DNA of 64,000 bases from the NCBI RefSeq assembly GCF_029223545.1, contig NZ_CP097870.1, positions 3,534,001 through 3,598,000 on the forward strand. Direction: 5' to 3'. This DNA comes from Thauera sp. GDN1 (GTDB lineage: Bacteria > Pseudomonadota > Gammaproteobacteria > Burkholderiales > Rhodocyclaceae). The notes below the pieces were generated by a model. That model had not been told where the DNA came from. It saw only the letters and a program-made list of their open reading frames with translations, and did no database searches. Of this stretch, positions 8,237 to 18,297 are shown piece after piece (within the stretch, counting starts at the first letter, position 1; each line of letters opens with the position of its first letter). The translations under genes and the position numbers were made by a program.

Positions 8237-11200
8237 ATGAGCCAACGCCTGCGCGAGATCCCGTACAACTACACCTCGTTCTCCGACCGCGAGATCATCA
8301 TCCGCCTGCTCGGAGCCGACGCCTGGGCGGTGCTCGACGAGCTGCGCACCGAGCGCGTCACCGGCCGCTCCGCGCGCATGCTGTACGAGGTGCTGGGCGA
8401 CATCTGGGTGGTGCGCCGCAACCCCTACCTGGAAGACGACCTGCTCACCAGCCGCGAGCGCCGCGAGGCGCTGATCGGCGCGCTGCACCACCGCCTCAAC
8501 GAGGTCGACAAGCGCCGCCAGGGCAACGACCGCGTCGCCATGCTGATCGCCCGCGGCCGCGAGGCGGTGTCGGATTTCGAGCGCTGGTTCGACGACACCG
8601 GGCGCCGGCGCAAGGCGGTGCTGAAGGCGCTGGCGAAACACACCCGCCGCGACAACGTCTGCTTCGACGGCCACGCCCGCGTCTCCCACGTCACCGACGC
8701 CACCGACTGGCGCGTCGAGTACCCCTTCGTCGTGCTCTACCCGGACACCGAGGACGAGATGGCGCCGCTGGTGCGCGAGTGCATCGCGCTCGGCCTGACC
8801 ATCATCCCGCGCGGCGGCGGCACCGGCTACACCGGCGGCGCGGTACCGCTGGACGCCAATTCGGTGGTCATCAACACCGAGAAGCTGATCTCGATCGGCG
8901 CGGTCGAACCCATCGTACTGCCCGGCAGCGACGGCCCGATGGCCGCGCCCTACCCCACCATCCGCACCGGCGCCGGCGTGGTCACCGAGCGCGTGTCGGA
9001 AGCCGCGGCGCTCGCCGGCCGCGTGTTCGCGGTCGACCCGACCTCGGCCAGCGCGTCCTGCATCGGCGGCAACATCGCGATGAACGCCGGCGGCAAGAAG
9101 GCCGTGCTGTGGGGCACCGCGCTCGACAACCTGGCGTGGTGGAAGATGGTGACGCCCGACGGCAACTGGCTGGAAGTCGAGCGCCTCGACCACAACTTCG
9201 GCAAGATCCACGAGCAGGAGACGGTGCGCTTCCGCCTGCGCCGCTTCGACGGCCTCACCAACGCACCGCTCGGCGAGGAGGTCCTCGCCATGCCGGGCGC
9301 GGCCTGCCGCAAGGTCGGGCTGGGCAAGGACGTCACCGACAAGTTCCTCGGCGGCGTGCCGGGCGTGCAGAAGGAAGGCACCGACGGCCTGATCGTGGCC
9401 GCGCGCTGGGTGCTGCACAAGATGCCGCCGGTCACGCGCACGGTGTGCCTGGAGTTCTTCGGCCAGGTGCGCGAGGCGGTGCCGGCGATCGTCGAGATCA
9501 CCGACTTCTTCAAGCCCGGCGGCGCCGGCCATGCCGCGGGCGTGCAGCTCGCCGGCCTCGAGCACCTCGACGAGCGCTACGTGAAGGCGGTCGGCTACGC
9601 TACCAAGGCGCGCCGCCACGGCCGTCCCAAGATGGTGCTGATCGGCGACATCGTCGGCCACGACGAGGACGCGGTGATGAAGGCCGCCTCCGAGGTCGTG
9701 CGCATGACCAACGCGCGCGGCTCCGAAGGCTTCATCGCGGTCAGCCCCGAGCAGAGGAAGCGCTTCTGGCTGGAGCGCTCGCGCACCGCGGCGATCTCGC
9801 GCCACACCAACGCGTTCAAGATCAACGAGGACGTGGTCATCCCGCTGCCGCGCATGGGCGAGTACTGCGACGGCATCGAGCGCATCAACATCGAGCTCTC
9901 GCTGCAGAACAAGATCGCGCTGTGCGACGCGCTGTGCGAGTTCCTGCAGGGCGAGCTGCCGCTCGACGTCAAGGACGAGGTGGTCGACCGCGACGCCCTG
10001 CTCGCCGACCACCGCGCCCAGGCCCTGGAACAAGTCGCCGGCGTGCGCCGGCGCTGGCAGTGGCTGCTCGACCATCTCGACCTGCCGCTGGCCGCGGCCG
10101 AGGCGCAGTTCGCCGACTACGGCGTCCGTGCCGGCGAGCTCTCCAACCGCACCGTCGATCCGACCCTGTTCCACCGCCTGCAGGACTACTCGATCCGGGT
10201 GTCGTGGAAGGAGGAGCTGCGCCCGCTGCTCGAGCAGACCTTCGACGGCGCGCTGTTCGCCCGCATCCTCGCGCGCATCGCCGAGATCCACCGCGAGGTG
10301 CTGCGCGGGCGCGTGTTCGTCGCCCTGCACATGCACGCCGGCGACGGCAACGTGCACACCAACCTGCCGGTCAACTCCGACCACTACGAGATGCTGCAGA
10401 CCGCCAACCGCGCGGTCGACCGCATCATGGCGCTGGCGCGCAGCCTGGACGGCGTGATCTCCGGCGAGCACGGCATCGGCATCACCAAGCTCGACTATCT
10501 CACCGACGACGAGATGGCCAACTTCTGGGCCTACAAGGAGAAGGTCGACCCCGAAGGCCGCTTCAACCGCGGCAAGCTGATGCGCAAGGGCCCGATCCGC
10601 GGCAACCTCGACAACGCCTACACCCCCAGCTTCAACCTGATGGGCCACGAGTCCATCATCATGGAGCAGACCGACGTCGGCGACATCGCCCACGACATCA
10701 AGGACTGCCTGCGCTGCGGCAAGTGCAAGCCGGTGTGCTCGACCCACGTGCCGCGCGCCAACCTGCTGTACAGCCCGCGCAACAAGATCCTCAGCACCTC
10801 GCTGCTGATCGAGGCCTTCCTGTACGAGGAGCAGACCCGGCGCGGCGTTTCACTGGCGCACTGGGCCGAGTTCGAGGACGTGGCCGACCACTGCACGATC
10901 TGCCACAAGTGCGAGAAGCCCTGTCCGGTGGACATCGACTTCGGCGACGTGTCGATCAAGATGCGCAACCTGCTGCGCAAGCAGGGCAAGAAGTCGTTCA
11001 ACCCGGGCAAGGCCGCGGCGATGGCCTTCCTGACCGTCAAGGATCCGGCAACCATCAAGGCGATGCGGGTCGGCATGATGGACTGGGGCTACAAGGCCCA
11101 GCGCTGGGCGCACGAGATGGGCAAGAAGTTCGGCCTCATCCAGCCGCAGGTGAAGGCGCCGCCGGCCACGCTCGGCAAGGCGCCGATCAAGGCCCAGGTG

Positions 11201-12115
11201 ATCCACTTCATCAACAAGCCGATGCCCGGCAACCTGCCCAAGAAGACCAGCCGCGCCCTGCTCGACATCGAGGACGACAAGGTCATCCCGGTGATCCGCG
11301 ACCCGCAGAAGGCCAACGGCGATTCGGAGGCGGTGTTCTACTTCCCGGGCTGCGGCTCGGAGCGCCTGTTCAGCCAGGTCGGCCTGGCCACTCAGGCCAT
11401 GCTCTACCACGTCGGCGCGCAGACCGTGCTGCCGCCGGGCTACCTGTGCTGCGGCTATCCGCAGACCGCCGCCGGCGAGGAGGACAAGGGCCAGAAGATC
11501 ACCACCGACAACCGCGTGCTCTTCCACCGCGTCGCCAACACGCTGAACTATCTCGACATCAAGACCGTGATCGTGTCCTGCGGCACCTGCATGGACCAGC
11601 TGCAGAAGTACGAATTCGAGAAGATCTTCCCCGGCTGCCGCCTGCTCGACATCCACGAGTACCTGATGGAGAAGGGCGTGAAGCTGGAGGGCGTCGGCGG
11701 CGTCAAGTACATGTACCACGAACCCTGCCACACGCCGATGAAGCAGTACCAGGGCATCAAGGTGGCCAACGAGCTGATGGGCACGCGCGTCGACCTGTCG
11801 GAGCGCTGCTGCGGCGAATCGGGCACGCTCGCGGTCGCGCGCCCCGACATCTCCACCCAGGTGCGCTTCCGCAAGCAGGAAGAGATCGAGAAGGGTGCAG
11901 CGGCCTTGCGCGAGGGCGACGCCAGCGTCAAGGTGAAGATGCTGACCTCCTGCCCGAGCTGCCTGCAGGGCATGCACCGCTACGCCAACGACGCCGGCGG
12001 CGTGGAGCCCGACTACATCGTGGTCGAGCTGGCGAGGCACCTGCTGGGCGAGAACTGGCTGCCGGACTACGTCGCCAAGGCCAACAGCGGCGGCATCGAG
12101 CGCGTGCTGCTGTAA
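8237..12115 (+). CDS. DUF3683 FAD-linked dehydrogenase fused to 4Fe-4S and CCG domains
   Basis: A 1292-residue fusion protein. Order of parts: an N-terminal DUF3683-like region; a PCMH-type FAD-binding domain with [14 protein letters not shown] near residue 192; a FAD-oxidase C-terminal domain with [12 protein letters not shown] near 698; two 4Fe-4S motifs, [11 protein letters not shown] near 825 and [14 protein letters not shown] near 886; and two CCG-type cysteine-rich domains (PGCGSERLF near 1037 with LCCGYPQ, then EPCHTP with CCGESG near 1190). This equals GlcD/Dld plus GlcF in one chain, so it probably oxidises a 2-hydroxy acid (glycolate or D-lactate type) and passes electrons towards quinone. 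The substrate is not known. The ATG at 8237 starts [15 protein letters not shown]; upstream codons lack similarity. The protein has no signal peptide. Confidence 0.88.
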   Translation: MSQRLREIPYNYTSFSDREIIIRLLGADAWAVLDELRTERVTGRSARMLYEVLGDIWVVRRNPYLEDDLLTSRERREALIGALHHRLNEVDKRRQGNDRVAMLIARGREAVSDFERWFDDTGRRRKAVLKALAKHTRRDNVCFDGHARVSHVTDATDWRVEYPFVVLYPDTEDEMAPLVRECIALGLTIIPRGGGTGYTGGAVPLDANSVVINTEKLISIGAVEPIVLPGSDGPMAAPYPTIRTGAGVVTERVSEAAALAGRVFAVDPTSASASCIGGNIAMNAGGKKAVLWGTALDNLAWWKMVTPDGNWLEVERLDHNFGKIHEQETVRFRLRRFDGLTNAPLGEEVLAMPGAACRKVGLGKDVTDKFLGGVPGVQKEGTDGLIVAARWVLHKMPPVTRTVCLEFFGQVREAVPAIVEITDFFKPGGAGHAAGVQLAGLEHLDERYVKAVGYATKARRHGRPKMVLIGDIVGHDEDAVMKAASEVVRMTNARGSEGFIAVSPEQRKRFWLERSRTAAISRHTNAFKINEDVVIPLPRMGEYCDGIERINIELSLQNKIALCDALCEFLQGELPLDVKDEVVDRDALLADHRAQALEQVAGVRRRWQWLLDHLDLPLAAAEAQFADYGVRAGELSNRTVDPTLFHRLQDYSIRVSWKEELRPLLEQTFDGALFARILARIAEIHREVLRGRVFVALHMHAGDGNVHTNLPVNSDHYEMLQTANRAVDRIMALARSLDGVISGEHGIGITKLDYLTDDEMANFWAYKEKVDPEGRFNRGKLMRKGPIRGNLDNAYTPSFNLMGHESIIMEQTDVGDIAHDIKDCLRCGKCKPVCSTHVPRANLLYSPRNKILSTSLLIEAFLYEEQTRRGVSLAHWAEFEDVADHCTICHKCEKPCPVDIDFGDVSIKMRNLLRKQGKKSFNPGKAAAMAFLTVKDPATIKAMRVGMMDWGYKAQRWAHEMGKKFGLIQPQVKAPPATLGKAPIKAQVIHFINKPMPGNLPKKTSRALLDIEDDKVIPVIRDPQKANGDSEAVFYFPGCGSERLFSQVGLATQAMLYHVGAQTVLPPGYLCCGYPQTAAGEEDKGQKITTDNRVLFHRVANTLNYLDIKTVIVSCGTCMDQLQKYEFEKIFPGCRLLDIHEYLMEKGVKLEGVGGVKYMYHEPCHTPMKQYQGIKVANELMGTRVDLSERCCGESGTLAVARPDISTQVRFRKQEEIEKGAAALREGDASVKVKMLTSCPSCLQGMHRYANDAGGVEPDYIVVELARHLLGENWLPDYVAKANSGGIERVLL

Positions 12116-12136
12116 GCGCGGCGACGCGCACGAACG

Positions 12137-12176
12137 ACGGGCCGGGGCGCGCTGCGCCTGCGGCCCGTTTTCCTTT
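12137..12176 (+). terminator. intrinsic terminator after the FAD/Fe-S dehydrogenase
   Basis: Outer arms ACGGGCCG (12137-12144) and CGGCCCGT (12161-12168), with an inner GGCGC/GCGCC pairing, are followed by a T-rich tail (TTTTCCTTT). It separates the gene from the convergent sirtuin operon. Confidence 0.6.
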
Positions 12177-12201
12177 CCGGCGCCCGGAGGCGGGCGCGCC
12201 C

Positions 12202-12984
12202 TCAGTCCTCGGCCGGGTCGCGCGGATGCATGCGCTGCCACAGCTCCGGCAGCGCCTCTGCGGCACACATGCGCAGGCGCCAGTCGACGAGGCCGCTCAC
12301 CATGGTGTCGCCCGGGTTGATCTCCACCGTCGACAGCCCCTGGCGCGCGGCCCACACCACCGGCCCGGCGATGTAGGGAAACACGCTGGTGGTGCCGATC
12401 GACACCACCGCATCCACCCCGCGCTCGAGCACGGCCTCGAGGCGCTCGAGCGCATGCTCCGGCAGCGCCTCGCCGAACAGCACCACCTCCGGACGCATGA
12501 TGCCGCCGCACTGCGGACACTCGGGCGGGATCTGGAGGCCGGCGTAGTCGTGCACCTTGCGCCCGTGATGGCAGGCCATGCAGTGCAGGCGATGCACGGT
12601 GCCATGGATCTCGATGACGTTGCGCGAGCCGGCCGCGCGATGCAGGCCGTCGACGTTCTGCGTCAGCACGCAGACCATCTCCTTCTCCTGCTCGAGCGCG
12701 GCAATCAGCCGATGCGCGGCGTTCGGCCGCGCGCCGCGGCAGCTTGCCTCGATCTCGGCGATGTAGCGCCAGGCGATCTCGGGCCGGGTCGCCATCATCT
12801 CGCCGGACAGCGCCTCCTCGATCGACAGGCCGTCCTCGGTCAGGCGCTCGTGATAGAGGCCGCCGATGCCGCGGTAGGTCGGCAGGCCGGAGTCGACCGA
12901 GATGCCCGCCCCGGTCACGAACAGGATGCGCTGCGCGCGCGCGAGGATGGCCGCCACCGCGTCCAGCGCCTGGGCTTGCGTCAT
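12202..12984 (-). CDS. Sir2-family NAD-dependent protein deacylase
   Basis: A 260-residue sirtuin. The NAD-binding GAGIS is at residues 25-29, TQNVDGLH at 108-115 and the catalytic His at 127 (EIHG). The structural zinc site is complete: C135 and C138, then C156 and C159. The proteins it removes acyl groups from are unknown. It is the second gene of an operon: its ATG overlaps the stop of the molybdopterin oxidoreductase gene by four bases (ATGA), so the two are translationally coupled. Confidence 0.9.
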   Translation of the reverse strand: MTQAQALDAVAAILARAQRILFVTGAGISVDSGLPTYRGIGGLYHERLTEDGLSIEEALSGEMMATRPEIAWRYIAEIEASCRGARPNAAHRLIAALEQEKEMVCVLTQNVDGLHRAAGSRNVIEIHGTVHRLHCMACHHGRKVHDYAGLQIPPECPQCGGIMRPEVVLFGEALPEHALERLEAVLERGVDAVVSIGTTSVFPYIAGPVVWAARQGLSTVEINPGDTMVSGLVDWRLRMCAAEALPELWQRMHPRDPAED

Positions 12985-15077
12985 GCTGCGCCGACCTCGA
13001 CCAGGCAGTCGTAGAAGATCGGTCCGCCGCCCATGTCGGTGGCCGCGGGCGAGGTCACCGCGTTGGCGTTGCGGCCGCCCTCGCACAGCTTGGGCCACCA
13101 CACCGAGGGCGCGCACACCACGCCGGGGCGCACGTCCCGGGTCACCACCGCGCGCGCGATGAATTCGCCGCGATCGTTGTGGATGCGCAGGCGCGCGCCC
13201 TCGACGATGCCACGCGTCGCGGCGTCGTCGGGATGGATCTGCAGCGTCGGCCCGCCTTCTGCGTCCACGAAGCGCGGCAGGTTTGCGAAGCTGGAATTGA
13301 GGAAATTGCGCGCCGGCGGGCTGATCAGCGCCAGCGGGTAGCGCGCCGCCAGCGTGAGGTTGCTGACCACCGACTCGGCCGGCGGATGCCAGGCGGGCAG
13401 CGGATCGTGGCCCTCGCGGGCGAGCGACTCGGAGAAGAACTCGCACTTGCCCGAGGGCGTGCGGAAGCCGCCTTCGGCGAAGGGCGCGAACGGCTGCGGC
13501 AGCGCGAGCCGCGCCCAGCCCTGCGCCTGCAGCCCGGCAGCGAGCCCTTCGGCACGCGCATCGCCGGCACGGAAGGCCGCGGCGGCGATCGCCTCGTCGG
13601 ACTCGTACAGCGCCGGATGCCCGAAGCCGAGCCGGCGCGCGAGCGCGCGGAACACCTCGGTGTTCGATCGCGCCTCGCCGAGCGGCGCGATTGCCGGACG
13701 GTTGTCCACCGCGTAGACATGGCCGTAGGTGGTGTGCACGTCGCGGTGCTCGAGCTGGCTGGTCGCCGGCAGCAGGATGTCGGCGTAGTCGGCGGTATCG
13801 GTCTGGAACTGCTCGTGCACCACGCAGAACAGGTCCTCGCGCGCGAAGCCGGCGCGCACCCGGTTGCCGTCCGGCGCCACCGCGACCGGGTTGGAGTTGT
13901 AGACGTGGATGGCGCGCACCGGCGGGTCGCGGGTCTCCAGCAGCACCTCGCCGATGAAGGCCATGTTGAGCGTGCGCGGCGGAAAGCGCCCGGCGTCGGG
14001 ATAGAGGTCGGGGCGCTGCAGCGTCCGGCCATCCACCGGGAAGTTGCCCGAGGTGGACAGCAGTGCGCCGCAGCCCGCGTACCGCCAGGCGCCGGTGAGC
14101 GCCGGCAGGCAGGCGACGTTGCGCACCGCCATGCCGCCACCGGCACAGCGGTTGAGGCCGTAGTTGAGGCGGATCAGGCTGTGCGGCCTGCGCCCGTATT
14201 CGAGCGCCAGCGCGCGGATCTGCGCCGCGTCCAGCCCGGTTAGCGGCGCCGCCCATTCCGGCGTGAAGCCGCGCACATGTTCCGCGAGCGCCTCGAAGCC
14301 CAGGGTGTGGCGGGCGATGTAGTCGTGGTCGAGCAGCTGGTGCTCGATCAGCACCTGCATCATCGCCAGCGCCAGCGCGCCGTCGGTGCCGGGCAGCGGG
14401 GCGAGGTGCTGGTCGCATTTCGCCGCGGTCTCGCTGCGCCGCGGGTCGATGCACACCAGCTTCGCGCCACGGCGCTTCGCCTCCTGCAGGTAGCGCCAGC
14501 CGTGCAGGTTGGACACCACCGGGTTGCCGCCCCAGACCAGGATCAGGCGCGCCGCGGCCACCGCCTCCGGATCGGCGCCGACCATCGCCCCCACGGTGGC
14601 CTTCCAGCCGTGCGCACCGGCCGCGGCGCAGATCGTGCGATCGAGCAGCGAGGCGCCAAGACGATGGAAGAAGCGCCGGTCCAGGCTCTCGCCCTGCACC
14701 AGACCCATGGTCCCGGCGTAGCTGTAGGGCAGGATCGCGCGCGGATCCTCGGCGGCGATCTCGCGGTACTTCGCGGCGATGGTGTCGAGCGCCTCGTCCC
14801 AGGAGATGCGCTCGAAACGCCCCTCGCCCTTGCGGCCGACGCGCTTCATCGGATGGAGCAGGCGCTGGTCGGAATAGACGCGCTCGAGGTAGTGCGCGAC
14901 CTTGGTGCACAGCGCACCCTTGGTGAAGGGCATGTCGGCGGCGCCGCGGATCTTCACCGCGCGCCCGCCGGCGACGGTGACCTCCATCGCGCAGGTGTCG
15001 GGGCAGTCGTGCGGGCAGGCGGCGCGCACGCGCGTTTCGGCACGGCCGCGGGCGATCGTCGGGTCCTGGTCGCTCAT
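12981..15077 (-). CDS. molybdopterin oxidoreductase (DMSO reductase superfamily) with an N-terminal 4Fe-4S site
   Basis: A 698-residue cytosolic-looking protein (no Tat motif). The N-terminal Cys motif is CPHDCPDTC at residues 21-29, completed by C57, as in formate dehydrogenase-like members. SLLDRTICAAAG puts a Cys at 150 where a molybdenum ligand is expected; this assignment is inferred by position. Then come GGNPVVSNLHGW, a CIDPRR dinucleotide-binding segment and a C-terminal molydopterin-dinucleotide binding domain (SPPARNFLNSSFANLP onwards). Substrate unknown: related proteins include formate dehydrogenase, acetylene hydratase and assimilatory enzymes. No partner subunit or chaperone is adjacent. 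It overlaps the sirtuin gene downstream. Confidence 0.85.
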   Translation of the reverse strand: MSDQDPTIARGRAETRVRAACPHDCPDTCAMEVTVAGGRAVKIRGAADMPFTKGALCTKVAHYLERVYSDQRLLHPMKRVGRKGEGRFERISWDEALDTIAAKYREIAAEDPRAILPYSYAGTMGLVQGESLDRRFFHRLGASLLDRTICAAAGAHGWKATVGAMVGADPEAVAAARLILVWGGNPVVSNLHGWRYLQEAKRRGAKLVCIDPRRSETAAKCDQHLAPLPGTDGALALAMMQVLIEHQLLDHDYIARHTLGFEALAEHVRGFTPEWAAPLTGLDAAQIRALALEYGRRPHSLIRLNYGLNRCAGGGMAVRNVACLPALTGAWRYAGCGALLSTSGNFPVDGRTLQRPDLYPDAGRFPPRTLNMAFIGEVLLETRDPPVRAIHVYNSNPVAVAPDGNRVRAGFAREDLFCVVHEQFQTDTADYADILLPATSQLEHRDVHTTYGHVYAVDNRPAIAPLGEARSNTEVFRALARRLGFGHPALYESDEAIAAAAFRAGDARAEGLAAGLQAQGWARLALPQPFAPFAEGGFRTPSGKCEFFSESLAREGHDPLPAWHPPAESVVSNLTLAARYPLALISPPARNFLNSSFANLPRFVDAEGGPTLQIHPDDAATRGIVEGARLRIHNDRGEFIARAVVTRDVRPGVVCAPSVWWPKLCEGGRNANAVTSPAATDMGGGPIFYDCLVEVGAA

Positions 15078-15117
15078 CGTGCGGAGAGGGGGCGCCGGTT
15101 ACCGGGAGCGCCCCGGT

Positions 15118-15798
15118 TCAGCGCCGCTCCGGTGCCGCGCCGGCCGCCTCGGCCCTGCCGCCCGCGGTGAGTTCCTGGTAGCGGCGACGGTGCTCCTGGA
15201 AGCGCTCGACCACCGCGCCGCGTTCGCGCAGCTTGGCAGCGATGATCGACGACTGCGCGGCGATCTCGCTGTCGAGCACGCCGATGTCGGCCTCGAGGCT
15301 GGCGGCCACTTCGCTGTTGTCGGTATGCGTGGCCTCGGAGATCAGCGCCTGCTGGCGCTCGATCAGCTCGCTTTCGCGTCCGCGCAGCACGCGGATGCTG
15401 CGGTCGAGTTCGCGCAGCTCGCGGTCTCGACGGGCGTCGAGATCTTCCAGGCTGCGGTAGGTCTCGAGCAGGGCCTGATCGAGGCGCTGCTGGCGGGCGC
15501 GATCCGCTTCCGCCGCGCGCCGCTCGCGCTCGACGGCGGCGCGCTCGGCAATCTCTTCCGGCGTGAGCGGGGCCGCCACCGTACGACGCAGCACGCCCGA
15601 GGGACTCATCTCGCGGTAGGCGCGGCCGTAGCAGGCCGCCGGCAGGATGTCGCCGCATACCGGCTGGCCGCCGACGTCACAGCAGTAGATCGCGCGGCTA
15701 CCGCCCTGTGCCTGCGCGTGCGCGACAAGGGGCAGTACGCCGAGCACGGCCGCGCAGGCGAGCGCGGCGAGACCGGATTCAGCTTGCGGAAATCCCAT
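15118..15798 (-). CDS. exported coiled-coil protein of unknown function
   Basis: A 226-residue protein. A signal peptide (hydrophobic [19 protein letters not shown]) is followed by a short Cys-containing region ([20 protein letters not shown]) that resembles the DUF4124-type heads of exported betaproteobacterial proteins. The rest, from about residue 75, is strongly charged and heptad-like (Glu/Arg/Leu-rich), so a long coiled coil is likely. The function is unknown. Its start lies 20 bases inside the end of pyrE, so it is read from the same transcript. Confidence 0.65.
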   Translation of the reverse strand: MGFPQAESGLAALACAAVLGVLPLVAHAQAQGGSRAIYCCDVGGQPVCGDILPAACYGRAYREMSPSGVLRRTVAAPLTPEEIAERAAVERERRAAEADRARQQRLDQALLETYRSLEDLDARRDRELRELDRSIRVLRGRESELIERQQALISEATHTDNSEVAASLEADIGVLDSEIAAQSSIIAAKLRERGAVVERFQEHRRRYQELTAGGRAEAAGAAPERR

Positions 15799-16447
15799 AC
15801 TGCTCCCGATAGGCCCTGACCGCGTCGAGGTTGGCGGCCAGCTCCGGACTGTCGGCGAGGTAGCCGATCAGATCCTCGAGCGTGGCGACCGCGATCACCG
15901 GGATGCCGAAGCTCTCCCTCACCTCCTGCACCGCCGACAGCGCGCCCTTGCCTCGCTCCATGCGGTCCAGCGCGATGACGACGCCGGCCGGCGTGGCGCC
16001 CGCGGCACGGATCAGCTCGACCGATTCGCGCACCGAGGTGCCGGCGGAGATGACGTCGTCGAGGATCAGCACCCGGCCCTCGAGCGGCGCGCCGATCAGC
16101 GTGCCGCCCTCGCCGTGGTCCTTGGCTTCCTTGCGGTTGAAGGCGAAGGGCAGGTCCACGCCGTCCTCGGCGAGGCGGATCGCGGTGCCGGCGACGAGCG
16201 GGATGCCCTTGTAGGCCGGCCCGAACAGCATGTCGCAGGCCACGCCCGAGGCGCGGATCGCGCGCGCGTAGTAGCCGCACAGCTCGCGGAAGGATGCGCC
16301 GTCGTCGAACAGGCCGGCATTGAAGAAGTACGGGGAATTGCGCCCCGCCTTGGTCACGAACGCGCCGAAGCGCAGTACGCCCTTGCGGCACGCGAGGGCG
16401 ATGAAATCCCGGCTAAAATCCACGGCTTTTGGGCTGCCTGGCAGCAT
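15779..16447 (-). CDS. pyrE: orotate phosphoribosyltransferase
   Basis: Converts orotate and PRPP to orotidine 5'-phosphate in pyrimidine synthesis. The 222 residues align well with E. coli Pyr[40 protein letters not shown] (the catalytic loop) and the PRPP-binding [13 protein letters not shown]. Start: ATG at 16447 ([15 protein letters not shown]) is chosen because the more upstream in-frame ATG at 16465 would overlap the start codon of the divergent exoA gene. The 3' end overlaps the next gene by 20 bases. Confidence 0.93.
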   Translation of the reverse strand: MLPGSPKAVDFSRDFIALACRKGVLRFGAFVTKAGRNSPYFFNAGLFDDGASFRELCGYYARAIRASGVACDMLFGPAYKGIPLVAGTAIRLAEDGVDLPFAFNRKEAKDHGEGGTLIGAPLEGRVLILDDVISAGTSVRESVELIRAAGATPAGVVIALDRMERGKGALSAVQEVRESFGIPVIAVATLEDLIGYLADSPELAANLDAVRAYREQYGISAS

Positions 16448-16463
16448 AATCTGGAAGCCGTCC

Positions 16464-17246
16464 ATGTTACGCATCATCTCCCTCAACCTCAACGGCATCC
16501 GCTCGGCCTGCCGCAAGGGCCTGCTCGACTGGCTGCCCGCCCAGAACGCGGATTTCGTCTGCGTGCAGGAGCTCAAGGCCCAGGCCGGCGACCTCGACGA
16601 GGCCATGCGCGCGCCGGCCGGCCTGCAGGGCTGGTTCCATCATGCCGAGAAGAAGGGCTACAGCGGGGTCGGCATCTACAGCCGGCATGCGCCCGACCGC
16701 GTGGTCGAGGGCCTGGGCATCGCCGACATCGACGCCGAGGGGCGCTTCCTGCAACTCGACTTCGGCAGGCTGTCGGTGGTGTCGCTGTACCTGCCCTCCG
16801 GCTCCAGTTCGGAAGAGCGCCAGCAGGTGAAGTTCGAGTTCATGGACCGCTTCCTGCCCCACATGGACCAGCTCTACCAGAGCGGCCAGGAGGTAGTGGT
16901 GTGCGGCGACTGGAACATCGCCCATCGCGAGGCCGACCTCAAGAACTGGAAGTCGAACCAGAAGAACTCCGGCTTCCTGCCCGAGGAACGCGCCTGGCTC
17001 AGCCGCCTGTTCGACGAGCAGGGCTGGATCGACGTCTATCGCCGACTGCACCCGGAGGCCACCGACGCCTGCTACACATGGTGGTCGAACCGCGGCCAGG
17101 CATGGGCGAAGAACGTGGGCTGGCGGCTCGACTACCAGATCGCCACGCCGGGGCTGGCGGACGCGGCGCGCGCCGCGGCGGTGTACAAGGAACAGCGCTT
17201 CTCCGATCACGCGCCGCTGACGGTGGATTACGACTGGACGCCGTGA
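16464..17246 (+). CDS. xthA: exodeoxyribonuclease III
   Basis: A 260-residue endonuclease/exonuclease/phosphatase-fold enzyme for AP-site cleavage and 3' repair. It has the start [15 protein letters not shown] with the metal-binding Asn, CVQELKAQ with the catalytic Glu, [16 protein letters not shown], and the C-terminal [11 protein letters not shown] and [12 protein letters not shown] motifs. A GGAAG sequence 6-10 bases upstream can serve as ribosome binding site, and a TAAAAT -10-like hexamer lies at 16414-16419 inside the opposite-strand pyrE coding region. It is divergent from pyrE with only 16 bp between the chosen starts. Confidence 0.93.
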   Translation: MLRIISLNLNGIRSACRKGLLDWLPAQNADFVCVQELKAQAGDLDEAMRAPAGLQGWFHHAEKKGYSGVGIYSRHAPDRVVEGLGIADIDAEGRFLQLDFGRLSVVSLYLPSGSSSEERQQVKFEFMDRFLPHMDQLYQSGQEVVVCGDWNIAHREADLKNWKSNQKNSGFLPEERAWLSRLFDEQGWIDVYRRLHPEATDACYTWWSNRGQAWAKNVGWRLDYQIATPGLADAARAAAVYKEQRFSDHAPLTVDYDWTP

Positions 17247-17285
17247 GCAGCGGAGAGGGGCAGGCCGCCGCAGCGCGTGCGCCGT

Positions 17286-17780
17286 TCACTTCAGCAGGGT
17301 CTGCGTCGCCGCCGCCAGGTCGTCGGCGCGCACGATCCCGAGCTTGCTGCCCACCGCCTTGCCGTCGCGACCGATATAGACCGTGAACGGCACGCCGCCC
17401 TGCGCGTTGCCCAGCGCCTTCATCAGCGGAATGCCCTGCTTCGCCGCCAGCACCACCGGATAGCGCATGTCCTGGGCGGTGGCGAACTCGCGCACGCCCT
17501 CGACCTGGCTCTCCAGCGCGACGCCGACCACCTCGATCCCGCCCTCGCCCTGGGCATCGCGCAGGCGCACGAGCTCGGGGATCTCCTCACGGCAGGGGGC
17601 GCACCAGCGCGCCCAGAAGTTCACGATGAGCGGACGGCCGCGGAACTGCGCCATCGCCACCGGCTCGCCGTCCAGGCCGGTGAGCTGCGCGGCGAAGAAG
17701 GCTTCGGTGTCGATGCCCCCGGCGGCCTGCGAACTCATTGCGAAACCGAGGCCGAGCACGGCAACGAGCTTCCTGATCAT
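17286..17780 (-). CDS. TlpA-type periplasmic thiol-disulfide protein
   Basis: A 164-residue protein with an N-terminal signal sequence (LVAVLGLGFAMSSQA) and a thioredoxin fold carrying WCAPC at residues 59-63. Segments GRPLIVNFWARWCAPC, VVGVALES and GVPFTVYIGRDG fit the TlpA/ResA group that keeps periplasmic cysteines reduced, for example in cytochrome c maturation or copper-site assembly. The exact partner is unknown. It is encoded convergently to xthA, 39 bp away. Confidence 0.85.
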   Translation of the reverse strand: MIRKLVAVLGLGFAMSSQAAGGIDTEAFFAAQLTGLDGEPVAMAQFRGRPLIVNFWARWCAPCREEIPELVRLRDAQGEGGIEVVGVALESQVEGVREFATAQDMRYPVVLAAKQGIPLMKALGNAQGGVPFTVYIGRDGKAVGSKLGIVRADDLAAATQTLLK

Positions 17781-17981
17781 GACGACGGCTCCTTGAATGC
17801 GATGGGCGGGATTGTGCCAAGCATTGCGACAGACCACATCGACCGCGATCAATTCAACGCGTGACCGAAAAGGCCGCGGGATCGCATCTGCTTACGCCGC
17901 GTGAATTGCCATCCCCCGGCACTGGGGGTAGCCTTTGCCGTGGATCGCATCCGTTTTCCGCCAACCAACCGGAGAAGAACC

Positions 17982-18293
17982 ATGAGCACGACCACCCACC
18001 CGTCCAAGGACAAGCTCGTCGACGACCTCAAGCTGCTGATCTCGGACGCGGAAGAGCTGCTCAAGCTCACCGCCGACCAGCAGGGCGGCAAGCTCGACGA
18101 CCTGCGCGCGCGCATCAACAGCCGCGTGGCCGTGGCCAAGGATCGCCTCGCCGACGCCGAGGCGGCGATCGTCGACAGCGGCAAGAAGGCCGTGCGCGCC
18201 ACCGACGACTACGTGCACGAGAATCCCTGGCAGTCGGTCGGCGTCGCCGCCGGTGTGGCCTTCCTGCTCGGCCTGCTGGTCAGCCGCCGCTGA
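17982..18293 (+). CDS. DUF883/ElaB-YqjD family membrane-anchored protein
   Basis: A 103-residue protein: a charged, helical N-terminal part (KDKLVDDLKLLISDAEELLKL) followed by the family signature DDYVHENPWQSVGVAAG and one C-terminal transmembrane helix ending in SRR. ElaB/YqjD proteins of E. coli are tail-anchored inner membrane proteins that bind ribosomes in stationary phase. It is the first gene of a yqjDEK-like set of three; the next gene starts 5 bp downstream. Confidence 0.85.
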   Translation: MSTTTHPSKDKLVDDLKLLISDAEELLKLTADQQGGKLDDLRARINSRVAVAKDRLADAEAAIVDSGKKAVRATDDYVHENPWQSVGVAAGVAFLLGLLVSRR

Positions 18294-18297
18294 TTCG

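Noticed and set aside
8195..10747. An 850-codon open frame on the minus strand opposite the same gene
   Set aside because: Composition is typical of an antisense shadow (Ala/Val/His/Asp-rich, without any domain); the sense frame is certain.
8779..13014. A 1411-codon open frame on the plus strand over the FAD/Fe-S gene
   Set aside because: It is a frame shadow in GC-rich DNA: the translation is Arg/Gly/Pro-rich and low in hydrophobic residues, and the true frame has all cofactor motifs.
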